Origin: CAYUMU01 sp964445985
Lineage (GTDB): Bacteria > Planctomycetota > Planctomycetia > Pirellulales > S012-138
Length of the DNA: 64,000 nt
Direction: 5' to 3'
NCBI GenBank assembly: GCA_964445985.1
Contig: CAYUMU010000027.1
Location: forward strand, 6,070-70,069
The notes under the pieces were generated by a model. That model searched no databases and was not told the DNA's origin. It worked only from the letters and a program-made list of their open reading frames with translations. Made by a program: the position numbers and the translations under genes. Positions 17,410 through 26,785 of this stretch are shown here, piece by piece (position 1 is the stretch's first letter; every line of letters begins with the position of its first letter).

Positions 17410-17571
17410 AGCGGCTTCCCGTGAAGCCCCGCCGGCCAGAGTGTCGCCGGTAATCGTGCCGCCAAGCGGAACGCGGCCGGCCAGTTCAAAAGACGATACA
17501 AGTTCATCCGCCCCGCTCGCTGAGCTCAGCCGAGTTGGGGCGTGGCTGATCCCAACCAGGGTGGAATTGCC

Positions 17572-18864
17572 ATGCGGAGACGTGCCGTTGTAACGGGAAT
17601 GGGCTGGGTTATGCCCCTCGGTTATCAATTGGAATCGGCCTGGAAGCGGATGCAAGCAGGCGATTCGGGCGTGGGCCGCATCACGATCTTCGATGCCCGC
17701 AACTTCCCCACGCAGATCGCGGCCGAGGTCACCAATTGGGACATTGCCGACGCAGGCGAAGACCCCGACCGCTGGAAGTACCAGGGCCGGCATACCCGTT
17801 TTGCGGTCGGCGCGGCTAAGAGCGCGATGAAGGCAGCCGGCCTGGAAGAGAAGGATTTCGATCCTACTCGCTTTGGCGTGTACTTGGGCAGCGGCGAAGG
17901 CCACCAAGACTTTGACCGCTTTACCACCATGGTGGTCGGCGCCCTCACCGGCGACGATCAGAACAAGCTGGACATTGTCCGCTTTACCAAGTCGGGCCTC
18001 GAAATCCTCAATCCAATTCACGAGTTGGAACAAGAGCCCAACATGCCCGCCGGCCACCTGGCCAGCCTGTTCAACGCCCAAGGCCCCAACGCCAATTGCC
18101 TGACGGCCTGCGCGGCCAGCAGCCAGGCCATTGGGGAAGCGGTGGAGATGATCCGCCGCGGCGACGTGGATGTGATGCTGACCGGCGGCACGCACAGCAT
18201 GATCCACCCCTTTGGCGTCACCGGCTTCAACCTGCTGACAGCGCTCAGCACCTCGAACGACGAGCCCACCAAGGCTTCGCGGCCGTTCGATCAAAAGCGA
18301 AACGGCTTTGTGCTCGGCGAAGGGGCGGCGATGCTGATTGTGGAAGAGCTGGAACACGCCAAGGCTCGCGGCGCCACCATCCTGGGCGAAGTGATGGGCT
18401 ACGGCAGCACGGCCGATGCGTTCCGCGTGACGGACTCGCACCCCGAAGGCCGCGGCGCCGCCAGTTGCATTCGGCTGGCCCTGGAAGACGCCAGCTTGAA
18501 CACCGACCAGATCGACTACATTAACGCCCACGGCACCAGCACCAGCGTGAACGACAAGGTGGAAACCCTGGCCGTGAAGCAGGTGTTTGGCGAGCGGGCG
18601 TACAAGATTCCCATGTCGAGCACCAAGAGCATGACCGGCCACTTGATCGCGGCGGCCGGGGCAACGGAAGTGATCATTTCGCTGCTGGCCCTGCGCGACG
18701 GCATCGCCCCGCCCACCATCAACTACGAAAACCCCGATCCGGAATGCGACCTGGACTACGTGGCCAACGAAGCCCGACCGCACAAGATTGACCACGTGCT
18801 GACCAACAGCTTCGGCTTCGGCGGGCAGAACATCGCCCTGATTTTGGGCAAGTACAAAGGCTAA
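17572..18864 (+). CDS. 3-oxoacyl-ACP synthase II-like ketosynthase (FabF family)
   Basis: It condenses malonyl-ACP with acyl-ACP. The start MRRRAVVTGMGWVMPLG is the family N-terminus; ten further upstream codons are open. The 430 residues contain the Cys-His-His triad: Cys in TACAASSQAIG, His in NAHGTSTSVND and His in SMTGHLIAAAG, plus the C-terminal GFGGQN. Length is slightly above FabF (about 413). As the last gene of the cluster it would provide chain elongation to the neighbouring dehydratases and ACP. No ketoreductase or enoyl reductase gene is adjacent, so those must come from elsewhere. Confidence 0.93.
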   Translation: MRRRAVVTGMGWVMPLGYQLESAWKRMQAGDSGVGRITIFDARNFPTQIAAEVTNWDIADAGEDPDRWKYQGRHTRFAVGAAKSAMKAAGLEEKDFDPTRFGVYLGSGEGHQDFDRFTTMVVGALTGDDQNKLDIVRFTKSGLEILNPIHELEQEPNMPAGHLASLFNAQGPNANCLTACAASSQAIGEAVEMIRRGDVDVMLTGGTHSMIHPFGVTGFNLLTALSTSNDEPTKASRPFDQKRNGFVLGEGAAMLIVEELEHAKARGATILGEVMGYGSTADAFRVTDSHPEGRGAASCIRLALEDASLNTDQIDYINAHGTSTSVNDKVETLAVKQVFGERAYKIPMSSTKSMTGHLIAAAGATEVIISLLALRDGIAPPTINYENPDPECDLDYVANEARPHKIDHVLTNSFGFGGQNIALILGKYKG

Positions 18865-18875
18865 GAACCGTCGGT

Positions 18876-20918
18876 TCAACGACCCTTTGGCAAAAAGAGG
18901 ATCGGCTCGGCGGCGCCCACCCCCGGTGGAAACTCCGCCGTAATGGCGGCGTCGACCGTCTTGGCGGGCTTATCCGGATCGCTGAAATCGAGAATCAGCG
19001 CCTCATTGGCTTTGCGAATGTAAATGAGGCCGCTGTTCCACTCTGAGCGGATGAAGGGCGAGTTGTAACCTCGCGGAGGTGCAAGGTTGACCGGCTGATT
19101 GCCGATTTGGGGAGGCCGCTGCAGGCCGGCGAAGGTAATCGTGGCAAATTGCAGTTCGCCCTCCTTATATTGGATGGGCTGCGACTGCACCGCGGCTTGG
19201 AATGCCTCGAAATCGTGCTGGTAGTCGCTGGCCTGGTTGGCAATCAGAATCACCGGCGTCTTTTCCGAGCCTAACCGAATGAACGCCTTGTCGTCGTGAA
19301 TGTTTTCCGATGGCTTCCAGGCGGGCGCCCAGGTGTAGCCGCCTTCCACCACTTTCAGCGCGGCGAACGCTTCGCCGTCTTGCACGAAGATCCAGCCCCC
19401 TTGCTCCACAACCTTATCGAGCGTGGGGCTGAAGTAGACTCGCAGATGCGCCGGCATTGCCGAGGAAGGGTTGGGCGGCGTGGGCGCCCACTTTTGCGTG
19501 ATCAGCAGGTTGCGATCCTGCACGCTATAGAAGGGATTGAAGCCGTGCCAGTCTTTGGACTTCGCCGGCTCAACCTCAAACCCGATTCGCGCGAGAGGGT
19601 CGCTGGCGAAAACCACGCCTTGCCAGCGGTAGCCCATGCTGGCGTCGTCGAGCCAGGTGGGATCGAGCGCCGCCGAGCCGAGCACGTAGTCGCGGGTGGC
19701 GAAACCGTTTCGCAATACGCTGTGCTCGGGTTCGAGCGTTCGCCACAGCACGCCGTCGGGGTCGCCCATTCGTTTGCCGCCGCCTGCGGCCACCGGCCCC
19801 GGCCAACGCGTGGCAAAACGATAGACGCCGCGGTCCCGAGTGTCTTGGGCAAGATTCACAATGGCTTGCGGCGGATAGTAATTGCTGGTGGATCGCGCTC
19901 CGTCGCCAAGGGGGTTGTAGGCGCGACCGGGGGCATTGAAGAGCAGGTCGTATCCGCGATCGGCCATGCCGCCATCGTATTCGTGGCCCACTTTCACCCG
20001 GCTTTTCGGACCGCCGCGGGTGGTAAGCAGGGTTTCTTCCGCGATGACGGCGTAGGCCAGATCGAGATACATTTCGGCCTTGCGACGAAGAATTGGGTCC
20101 TCGGCGAAATCGCGCAACAAGAAGAGCGAATTGATGCTGTCGCCTTGATAACTGGGTGAACCGGCTTCGACAAACTGCCCTCGCTTCGCGCGTTCATCGA
20201 GCCAATTCAAGAAATAAGCGCGGCGGGTTTCATACTGCTCGGCCAGGGTCGAGCCATCGGCGTACTTCTGCCGTGCGTAGGCCGGAAGCTTCCGCAAGTA
20301 TTGGGCGGCGAGCAGGTCGCAAACTTTGCTGGAGAGGTGATGGTTCTCCGAGCCCTCCATGTCCCAAACATTCCGTTTGGCTTCGGCCAGCTTGCTATTG
20401 GCCTGGGCCACCCGCCACATTTCTTGCTCCAGGTTGGCCACGGCCGCGGGTGAGAGCAGGCCGGGCAGCGGTCCGTGGTGGTAATTGGTGAGCCCATACA
20501 GGCGCATGAAGCTGACCCCGAACAAACTGAAGCCGAACTTGGGGTTGGCCGGCCACTCAAATTTTTCGGACTCGAAGAAGCGGTTGATCTCATCGGAGCG
20601 CTGCCCGAGCAAGAGAGAATTTAACCCATAGCGAGCCCAACCGATCGATTCAGAAGGCTTCGTGGTTTCCAATTTCAGCCGATCCATCCGGCCCGTGCCG
20701 GCCTGAATGCTGGCATGCAGACGCTCCAGATAGTCTGCCGGCAGATCCCGCATATAGGCGGGTGGCCAGGTGATCTGCTTGGGCGTAAAGGTGCCGGCCT
20801 GAACCGAAGGAAGCGCTGCCTCCGCCGCTGCGACGGACCCGTACCCCGCGCTCGCGGCAAAGGCCAAGACGGCGAGCACCAGGCAGCGTATGCAACTGGA
20901 ATGATTCGAACTTGGCAT
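18876..20918 (-). CDS. Large exported protein, possibly a toroid-fold glycan-active enzyme
   Basis: The start is set at MPSSNHSSCIRCLVLAVLAFAASAGYG because it gives a clean signal peptide; the frame is open upstream to 21248 but that part is the shadow of the next gene. The 680-residue product has an N-terminal helical half with SENHHLSSKVCDLLAAQYL and NWLDERAKRGQFVEAGSPSY, motifs that resemble (alpha/alpha)6-toroid polysaccharide lyases and related proteins. A C-terminal half rich in beta strands follows. The catalytic assignment is not certain. It is downstream of the DUF1501 gene on the same strand, 113 bp away, so polysaccharide use together with that pair is plausible. Confidence 0.65.
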   Translation of the reverse strand: MPSSNHSSCIRCLVLAVLAFAASAGYGSVAAAEAALPSVQAGTFTPKQITWPPAYMRDLPADYLERLHASIQAGTGRMDRLKLETTKPSESIGWARYGLNSLLLGQRSDEINRFFESEKFEWPANPKFGFSLFGVSFMRLYGLTNYHHGPLPGLLSPAAVANLEQEMWRVAQANSKLAEAKRNVWDMEGSENHHLSSKVCDLLAAQYLRKLPAYARQKYADGSTLAEQYETRRAYFLNWLDERAKRGQFVEAGSPSYQGDSINSLFLLRDFAEDPILRRKAEMYLDLAYAVIAEETLLTTRGGPKSRVKVGHEYDGGMADRGYDLLFNAPGRAYNPLGDGARSTSNYYPPQAIVNLAQDTRDRGVYRFATRWPGPVAAGGGKRMGDPDGVLWRTLEPEHSVLRNGFATRDYVLGSAALDPTWLDDASMGYRWQGVVFASDPLARIGFEVEPAKSKDWHGFNPFYSVQDRNLLITQKWAPTPPNPSSAMPAHLRVYFSPTLDKVVEQGGWIFVQDGEAFAALKVVEGGYTWAPAWKPSENIHDDKAFIRLGSEKTPVILIANQASDYQHDFEAFQAAVQSQPIQYKEGELQFATITFAGLQRPPQIGNQPVNLAPPRGYNSPFIRSEWNSGLIYIRKANEALILDFSDPDKPAKTVDAAITAEFPPGVGAAEPILFLPKGR

Positions 20919-21031
20919 GGTGTGTTCTTTATTCAGGGCCAACGACGGAAGCAGCATGAAACCATTCCGACAGGTTGGTACACGATTGGGACCGGGAAGA
21001 ACTATTGGGGACGTTGGTGCGATAACGGGCA

Positions 21032-22309
21032 TCACTCGAAGAGGCTGGCAACTGGGGCGCCATCGTGGGCGACGGTGAAAGGGCGGCCGGAGGGGGAGTG
21101 CTCGACCTGCTTGAGATCGAGGCCGATGGCCTGGGCGATGGTCGCATTGAAGTCGGGCATGGTGACGGGATCTTGCGCGACGCGCTGGGCCGCGGCGTCG
21201 GACTGCCCATGCACGTAACCGCCCTTGATGCCGCCGCCGGCCAGCCACCAGGTAAAAACCGCCGGGTGATGTCCGCGTCCGGCCGTGTATTCATCGATTT
21301 TTGGGGAGCGGCCGAATTCGGTGGCCATGACCACCAGGGTCGAATCGAGGAGACCGCGCTGATGGAGGTCGTCGAGCAGGGCGGCCATGGTTTGGTCGGC
21401 CGAGGGGGTCATGCGTTTCATCGAAACGAGTTGGTCGTTGTGCGTATCCCAGTTCTGATCGTCTTCGACTTCGATGAATCGAACGCCTTGCTCCACCAGT
21501 CGCCGCGCGAGCAGGCAACCACGGCCAAAAGTATGCGAGCCATAGGCGGCCAGCGTGCGTGGATTTTCTTGCGCGATATCGAAGACTTTGAGGTCGCGAC
21601 TTTTCATCAGGGCGACGGCCTCGGCCTGGATTTGCCGATAGGCGGCCACCGAACGCTGGGGCGCGCGCTGGGCGAAATTCTGGCCGAGGGCGCGGGCCAA
21701 CTCGGAGCGGCGGGCCAAATCCGCCGCGGTTGTCTTCGCCAACGGCCGCGAGTTTTGCAGGCCGGCAGCCGGGTCAACGATGGGCAGCGGGGCCAGGTGC
21801 GACTCCATATAGCCGGCGCCCGTATGCTGTGGGCTGCCATTGATAAGAATATTGCCTGGCAGCAGCGCGTTTTCAGATCCTAAATGTTTGAGCGCCCAGG
21901 CGCCGAGCGCGGGATGGGCGATGGTGGCGGTTTGGAAGTAACTGGTGTGGGCCAGGTAGTTGCCGCGTTCATGAACACCCTGGGTGGAGGTCATGGAACG
22001 CACCAGGCAGATGTGGTGCATCCGCCGGGCGAGTTGAGGAAACCATTCCGAGATTTGCACACCGGGCGCCGAGGTAGGAATGGTCTGTACGCCAGCCATT
22101 TCGGCGCGGCCGGGCTTGGGGTCGAAGGTGTCGATATGGGAGATGCCGCCGCGAAGGTAAAGATAAATGACACTCTTGGCCTTGGCGGTCTGTAGCGGGG
22201 CGGCGCGCGACGGCGAGGCGAACGCCGACGAGGCAGCGGGCAAAACATTCACGCCCAGGAATGCCTTGGCGAACCATTCCATAAACTGGCGGCGGGCGAT
22301 GTCTGACAT
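21032..22309 (-). CDS. DUF1501 family exported protein
   Basis: 425 residues. The N-terminus MSDIARRQFMEWFAKAFLGV has a twin-arginine pair followed by a hydrophobic stretch, consistent with Tat export. The body shows DUF1501/sulfatase-like features: YLYLRGGISHIDTFDPKPG, MHHICLVRSMTS, GVRFIEVEDDQNWDTH and VVMATEFGRSP. These proteins belong to the alkaline-phosphatase superfamily and in planctomycetes are almost always paired with a DUF1549/PSCyt1 protein, as here (20 bp downstream of it). The exact reaction is unknown. Confidence 0.93.
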   Translation of the reverse strand: MSDIARRQFMEWFAKAFLGVNVLPAASSAFASPSRAAPLQTAKAKSVIYLYLRGGISHIDTFDPKPGRAEMAGVQTIPTSAPGVQISEWFPQLARRMHHICLVRSMTSTQGVHERGNYLAHTSYFQTATIAHPALGAWALKHLGSENALLPGNILINGSPQHTGAGYMESHLAPLPIVDPAAGLQNSRPLAKTTAADLARRSELARALGQNFAQRAPQRSVAAYRQIQAEAVALMKSRDLKVFDIAQENPRTLAAYGSHTFGRGCLLARRLVEQGVRFIEVEDDQNWDTHNDQLVSMKRMTPSADQTMAALLDDLHQRGLLDSTLVVMATEFGRSPKIDEYTAGRGHHPAVFTWWLAGGGIKGGYVHGQSDAAAQRVAQDPVTMPDFNATIAQAIGLDLKQVEHSPSGRPFTVAHDGAPVASLFE

Positions 22310-22328
22310 ATCGATTAAACCAGAAATA

Positions 22329-24710
22329 TTATTGAATGAAGAGAAACTCGGGCGAATTGAGCAAAGCCCAAATCAAGTCTTCCGCCGGAGTGGGACTGCT
22401 TGCGTACAACGGGAGCGCTCGCCGCAACTCGAGGGGTTCGGGACCGCGGACGAAAATCGCCTGATAAATTGCTCTGACACTTTGTTCCGCGCCCTCCTGA
22501 GATGCCAGGCTGGCGCGAAGGTAAGAGTCATGGTCTAATGCCCGCTGCGTTAACTCTCCGTTCATCAGGGCCAGGGAATGGGTGATATTGGGGGTCGTAT
22601 TGAAAGCGTCGATCTCGCGGCGATCGGATTTGCCGAATTGCCGCAGAAAATGTCCTTGGGGAATGGGAGTGGGGATTTCCGCTGCTCTGAGATACTCCCG
22701 GGGGAGGGCGCTCCAGCGGGGATCGGTTTCGTCGGCAAAGGAGGGGCCGGCCATTTGAATGGCGTTGCGATAGGCGTCGAAGCGGGCATTCTCGGCGGCA
22801 TGCCGTGATTGAAGTTCTTTCACCAGCCGAGCGTCGCCTTGAGCCTTGGCCGCCGCGACGGCTTCGTGCTGTTGGGCGAGTTGCTGCACATAGGCGCGAT
22901 GCTTGACGCGATAATCCATTTCTACCCGAGCCCGCTCGATGATCTGGTCCGCCGTCAGGCGGGCAAGCTCTTGCAGTCGCTGGGCGCTCATGATCGAGTG
23001 GTCGTGGCGGAGCAATCGCTTGCGTTCATCGAGATCTTTTACGATAAATACCAGCAGCGAATCCCAGAGTTGCTCCGCCGAGAGCCGCCGCAAGAGCGGG
23101 CCTTGCAAGCGGTAGACGGAGCCAGGCTCGGGTTCTTCTCGTACCGATTGGCTTTGATACAGGCGGCTGTTGAGCAGCACCGTCAGGAAAGCTCGTTCAT
23201 CGAACTTTAAGCCGACGCCCATTTGTGTCAGAAATTCGAGCAATGCCGAGTGCTCCGCGGGCTCAATCACCGACAGGCTATCGACCGGCTCGATCAATCC
23301 CCGGCCCATCACCCTTTTCCAAAGCCGATTGGCATAATTGAGGGCAAAGCGGGGGTTGCGCGGCGACACCATCCAGTTGGCCAAGGCGGTGCGCCGGTTG
23401 GCGGTGGTGGAGGGAGCCTCGTCGCCGAAGAACGTGCGTTCGCCGGTCGGTTTGCCTCGAAGCTCTGCGTCGTACGGGTAGTCGTCAGGAAAGGTGATCC
23501 GGTGATCCGTGTCTCTCGTTAAACGCTTCAGGTACGAAATGGTGCGGCTCACTTCGTTGCGAAAAGCATCGCCGGCGTTCATTTCGTTCAGGCGAGCCTG
23601 AATTGCGGGCCATTGTTTGACATTGTCGGTGGAGTAGCCCGCCGATGAATAAAGGTTGGAAACGCCATAGGTATAGCCGGCGAGTTGATAGAAATCTTTT
23701 TGAGTGATGGGTTCTTGAGGATGATCGTGGCACTGGGCGCATTCCATGCGTGTGCCCAGAAAAATGCGAGACATATTCGACATATGCTCGAGGGGCATGC
23801 CCATGTCGCGGAGATAGAAGCCTACCGCGCCGTTTTCCCACAGGTAGCCGCTGGCCGTGACCAGTTGGCGAACGAACTCGTCGTGCGGCATGCCTGAGCG
23901 AATGGACTGTTTTACCCAATCGTCGTACAGCCAGCCAGGCTGGCCAGGAATGCCAGTCGTGACAAGACGTAGCTGATCGGCCTTCCAATTGAAGGTGTGG
24001 CTGACGTAAGCCTCGCCGTGCAGCAGGCGATCGATCAATGCCGCTCGCTTATCGGGGCTGTTGTTCTGTAAGAATTCCTGGCTTTCTGCCAGGCTGGGAA
24101 TGCGACCAGCGACGTCGAGGTAGACCCGCCGCAAGAAAACTTCATCGCTGATGGGCCGGTTAAGCGAGGTGCCTTGGGCGGCGTGCCTTTGCTCGATCCG
24201 CTGGTCGAGTTGCTTGATCAGGAGTTGGGTGTCGGCGGGAGGATGCGCGGGGGAGTTGGCTTTGCCGAGGGGGCCGCGGTGGTTGAATTCCACCCAATCG
24301 CCGAGCTTGGCTCCGCTGGCAATCCAGGTTTTGAGCAGGTCGCGTTCTTCGTTACTGAGAGGCTGGGCGCCGCCCTTGGGGGGCGGCATGACATCGGGAT
24401 CGGTGATCGGGAGGGAAACGCGGCGCAGCAACTCGCTATTTTCCGGCATGCCGGGAACGATTACGCCGCTATCGTGAATGCCTTGGGCCGAATCCAAGCG
24501 CAGCCCGCCCTGGGGGTCGGTTTGCTTGGCGCTGTGGCAACTAAAGCAGCGATGGTAGAGCAGCGGCAAGATTTGCCGCTGGAAGCCATGTGCGTCGTCG
24601 GCGACGCCCCGGGGAAGGGGGCCGGCGAGTAGCGCGAACGCCAGGAAGAAGAAAGCGACGCCGACGTTGGGATAACTTTGCCGCATGCGGCGCCGCGGGG
24701 CTTGTGCCAT
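22329..24710 (-). CDS. PSCyt1-DUF1549-DUF1553 cytochrome protein
   Basis: 793 residues: an N-terminal membrane or signal segment (about 17-36), a planctomycete-type cytochrome domain with heme site CFSCH at residues 55-59 and Met-rich VMPPPKGG further on, then DUF1549 (about 180-400) and DUF1553 (about 460-760). These proteins are exported electron-transfer proteins of unknown substrate that accompany DUF1501 proteins. The gene is first in the minus-strand set, 20 bp before the DUF1501 gene; cotranscription is likely. Confidence 0.93.
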   Translation of the reverse strand: MAQAPRRRMRQSYPNVGVAFFFLAFALLAGPLPRGVADDAHGFQRQILPLLYHRCFSCHSAKQTDPQGGLRLDSAQGIHDSGVIVPGMPENSELLRRVSLPITDPDVMPPPKGGAQPLSNEERDLLKTWIASGAKLGDWVEFNHRGPLGKANSPAHPPADTQLLIKQLDQRIEQRHAAQGTSLNRPISDEVFLRRVYLDVAGRIPSLAESQEFLQNNSPDKRAALIDRLLHGEAYVSHTFNWKADQLRLVTTGIPGQPGWLYDDWVKQSIRSGMPHDEFVRQLVTASGYLWENGAVGFYLRDMGMPLEHMSNMSRIFLGTRMECAQCHDHPQEPITQKDFYQLAGYTYGVSNLYSSAGYSTDNVKQWPAIQARLNEMNAGDAFRNEVSRTISYLKRLTRDTDHRITFPDDYPYDAELRGKPTGERTFFGDEAPSTTANRRTALANWMVSPRNPRFALNYANRLWKRVMGRGLIEPVDSLSVIEPAEHSALLEFLTQMGVGLKFDERAFLTVLLNSRLYQSQSVREEPEPGSVYRLQGPLLRRLSAEQLWDSLLVFIVKDLDERKRLLRHDHSIMSAQRLQELARLTADQIIERARVEMDYRVKHRAYVQQLAQQHEAVAAAKAQGDARLVKELQSRHAAENARFDAYRNAIQMAGPSFADETDPRWSALPREYLRAAEIPTPIPQGHFLRQFGKSDRREIDAFNTTPNITHSLALMNGELTQRALDHDSYLRASLASQEGAEQSVRAIYQAIFVRGPEPLELRRALPLYASSPTPAEDLIWALLNSPEFLFIQ

Positions 24711-24859
24711 GATGAGCCTTGCCCAGTTGCCAGGGGTGAATGAGCCAGAGGATGCAACACGAACATCTTAACGTAGCGCCCTGGAGTTTCAAAATGTTGG
24801 CCCTTCACAACCGCGGGCCAAGACCCCAGGTCCGCGGCACGCCGGTTGCTTTTTTGCTA

Positions 24860-24879
24860 AACTGGTAACTGAACCAGTT
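24860..24879. promoter_or_regulatory. Inverted repeat upstream of dps, possible operator
   Basis: AACTGGT and ACCAGTT form a perfect 7-bp inverted repeat with a 6-bp spacer, about 110 bp before the dps start. Two TTGACA hexamers (24932 and 24961) lie between it and the gene, but a good -10 box is not evident. The site could bind a dimeric regulator. This is a weak call. Confidence 0.3.
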
Positions 24880-24989
24880 GGTCGCCGCGGAACGCCCCCA
24901 TTGGCAACGTCGAATGCGTACCGCGCGGCTGTTGACAACCCAATCCTCGTTCATCATTTTTTGACACCCCAGGCATAAAGGAATCTCAC

Positions 24990-25520
24990 ATGGGACCAAC
25001 AACGATGAATCAGCCTGCGAAGCAGGGCGAGACAACGGGCGCCGTTCATTCGCGGACGGGACTTTCTGAAGGGGCCGTGACGGAAATTTGCAACGAGCTG
25101 CGTCCGCTGCTAGCCGACGTGTTCGCCTTGTACATGAAGACCAAGAACTTTCACTGGCACATCAGCGGCCCGCACTTTCGCGACTATCACCTGTTGTTAG
25201 ACGAGCAAGCCGACCAGATTTTTGCCATGACCGACGAGATTGCCGAGCGCGCCCGCAAACTCGGCGGGGACACGCTGCGATCGATCGGCGATGTCGCCGC
25301 GCACCAGCGCCTGCACGACAACAATGCGGTTCGCGTGCCCGCGGCCGAAATGCTCACCGAGCTGGCCCGCGACAATCGAAGTCTGACGGGCTACTTGCGC
25401 CAAGCCCACGAGATTTGCTCGCGGAACAACGATGTCGCCACGACCAGTTTGATTGAGAACTGGATCGACGAAACGGAACGCCGCACCTGGTTCCTCACCG
25501 AATCCATCGGCGAATACTAA
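24990..25520 (+). CDS. dps: Dps-type DNA-binding ferritin-like protein
   Basis: A cytoplasmic ferroxidase that forms a dodecamer and protects DNA under starvation or oxidative stress. The 176 residues show the Dps ferroxidase motif set: His55 and His57 in NFHWHISG, His67 in RDYH, and DEIAERARKLGG with Asp82 and Glu86. The N-terminal tail (about 1-27) is unstructured. AAGGAA precedes the ATG. It overlaps the end of the convergent flavoprotein gene by 4 bp. Confidence 0.93.
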   Translation: MGPTTMNQPAKQGETTGAVHSRTGLSEGAVTEICNELRPLLADVFALYMKTKNFHWHISGPHFRDYHLLLDEQADQIFAMTDEIAERARKLGGDTLRSIGDVAAHQRLHDNNAVRVPAAEMLTELARDNRSLTGYLRQAHEICSRNNDVATTSLIENWIDETERRTWFLTESIGEY

Positions 25521-26785
25521 GAGCGTATGTCGTTGGTATTGTCGGCGGCCGCGGCTTGTTCGGCGCGAAGTTCGTCCATGAGGGGCCAGAGCACGTCGAG
25601 ATCGTCTTTGAACAGGTCGCCGATCAGCACGTCGGTCACCAGCCCTTTGAGGTCGGGATGCCGGCGAATGAAGCGGCCGAAGCTGAAGCCGTTATAGAAC
25701 TCCATGACCAGCCGCCGCATGCGTTCCATGCCGCGCACGTACTCGGCTTCCCAGCTTCGCAGTTGCTGTTCCGAAGTATCGCCGGCCGCGAGCCCCGCGG
25801 TGACAGCGTCGGCGGCCATGGCGCCAGAGGTGAGCGCCAGGAGCACGCCCGACGAATAGAGGGGATCGAGAAAGCCAAAAGCGTCGCCCACTAAAACCCA
25901 GCCATCGCCCGCGGCCTGCCGAGTGCGATACGAGTATTCTCGTTGGGCGTGGAAAATATCGCACTGCGTGGCATTGGCGATGAGGGGTTGCAGGCCGGGG
26001 CAGCGGCTCACTTGCTCGGCGTAGACGCTTTCCAGATCGCGGCTTTCGCTGTCGCCGAAGAGCTCCTCCCGATTGGAGACCACGCCCACGCTTACAATGT
26101 CGTCATGCAGCGGGATATACCAGAACCAACCCCGTTTACCCTCGGTCTGAATGACCAGGGTGGCGCCTTCATCGCGTCCCGTGGCGCGGTGGGCGCCGCG
26201 CCAGTAAGTCCAGACGGCCAATTTCTTCAGTTCTGGATCCCACTCGCGCAGCTTGAAACGGTCGAGCAGCAGCGAACTTTGGCCCGCGGCATCGATAACC
26301 ACCTTGGCGCGGACTTCTTTGGTTTGTCCCGCGTGTTGCACCTGGAGCCCCACGGCCCGCTCGCCCTCGAACAGCACTTCTTGCACGCGGGTGGCTTCGT
26401 GAACTTCCACGCCATGTTCGCGGGCATTCGCCAGCATGAGGTGGTCGAACTCGCTCCGCCGCACTTGCCAGGTTTGCGACGACTCGTGAGGGCGGTGGTC
26501 GATAAAATAGAACGGTTCGGAAAGCCGGCCCGCCGGATTCACGAACTGCACGCTGTACTTTTTAACGAAATGACTGCCGCGCATCTTGGGCAGCATGTTG
26601 AGCCGCTTGAGCACCTGGTAGGTGTGGGGGATCAACGATTCGCCGATATGGAAACGGGGGAACCGCTCGCGCTCGTACAGCGCCACGCGATATCCCTGTT
26701 GGGCAATGAGGGTAGACACGGTGGAACCGGAGGGACCGCCGCCAATGACAGCCACGTCGACATCGGTGGAAAACGTATCAGGCAT
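25517..26785 (-). CDS. FAD-dependent oxidoreductase with halogenase-like motifs
   Basis: 422 residues. FAD is bound by GGGPSG (15-20) and by the second motif VLVGDAFGFLDPLYSSG. FHIGESLIPHTY (45-56) matches the family that includes flavin-dependent halogenases and geranylgeranyl-reductase-like enzymes. A WxWxIP sequence, Trp220-Phe-Trp222-Tyr-Ile-Pro225, fits the halogenase hallmark, and FVKKY at 73-77 puts a Lys (75 or 76) near the place of the catalytic Lys. A monooxygenase or reductase remains possible. No biosynthetic cluster or partner flavin reductase is adjacent. Confidence 0.82.
   Translation of the reverse strand: MPDTFSTDVDVAVIGGGPSGSTVSTLIAQQGYRVALYERERFPRFHIGESLIPHTYQVLKRLNMLPKMRGSHFVKKYSVQFVNPAGRLSEPFYFIDHRPHESSQTWQVRRSEFDHLMLANAREHGVEVHEATRVQEVLFEGERAVGLQVQHAGQTKEVRAKVVIDAAGQSSLLLDRFKLREWDPELKKLAVWTYWRGAHRATGRDEGATLVIQTEGKRGWFWYIPLHDDIVSVGVVSNREELFGDSESRDLESVYAEQVSRCPGLQPLIANATQCDIFHAQREYSYRTRQAAGDGWVLVGDAFGFLDPLYSSGVLLALTSGAMAADAVTAGLAAGDTSEQQLRSWEAEYVRGMERMRRLVMEFYNGFSFGRFIRRHPDLKGLVTDVLIGDLFKDDLDVLWPLMDELRAEQAAAADNTNDIRS

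Noticed and set aside
20919..21248. N-terminal extension of the exported toroid-like protein
   Set aside because: It is the antisense-frame shadow of the DUF1501 gene, and the internal Met at 20918 starts a clean signal peptide.
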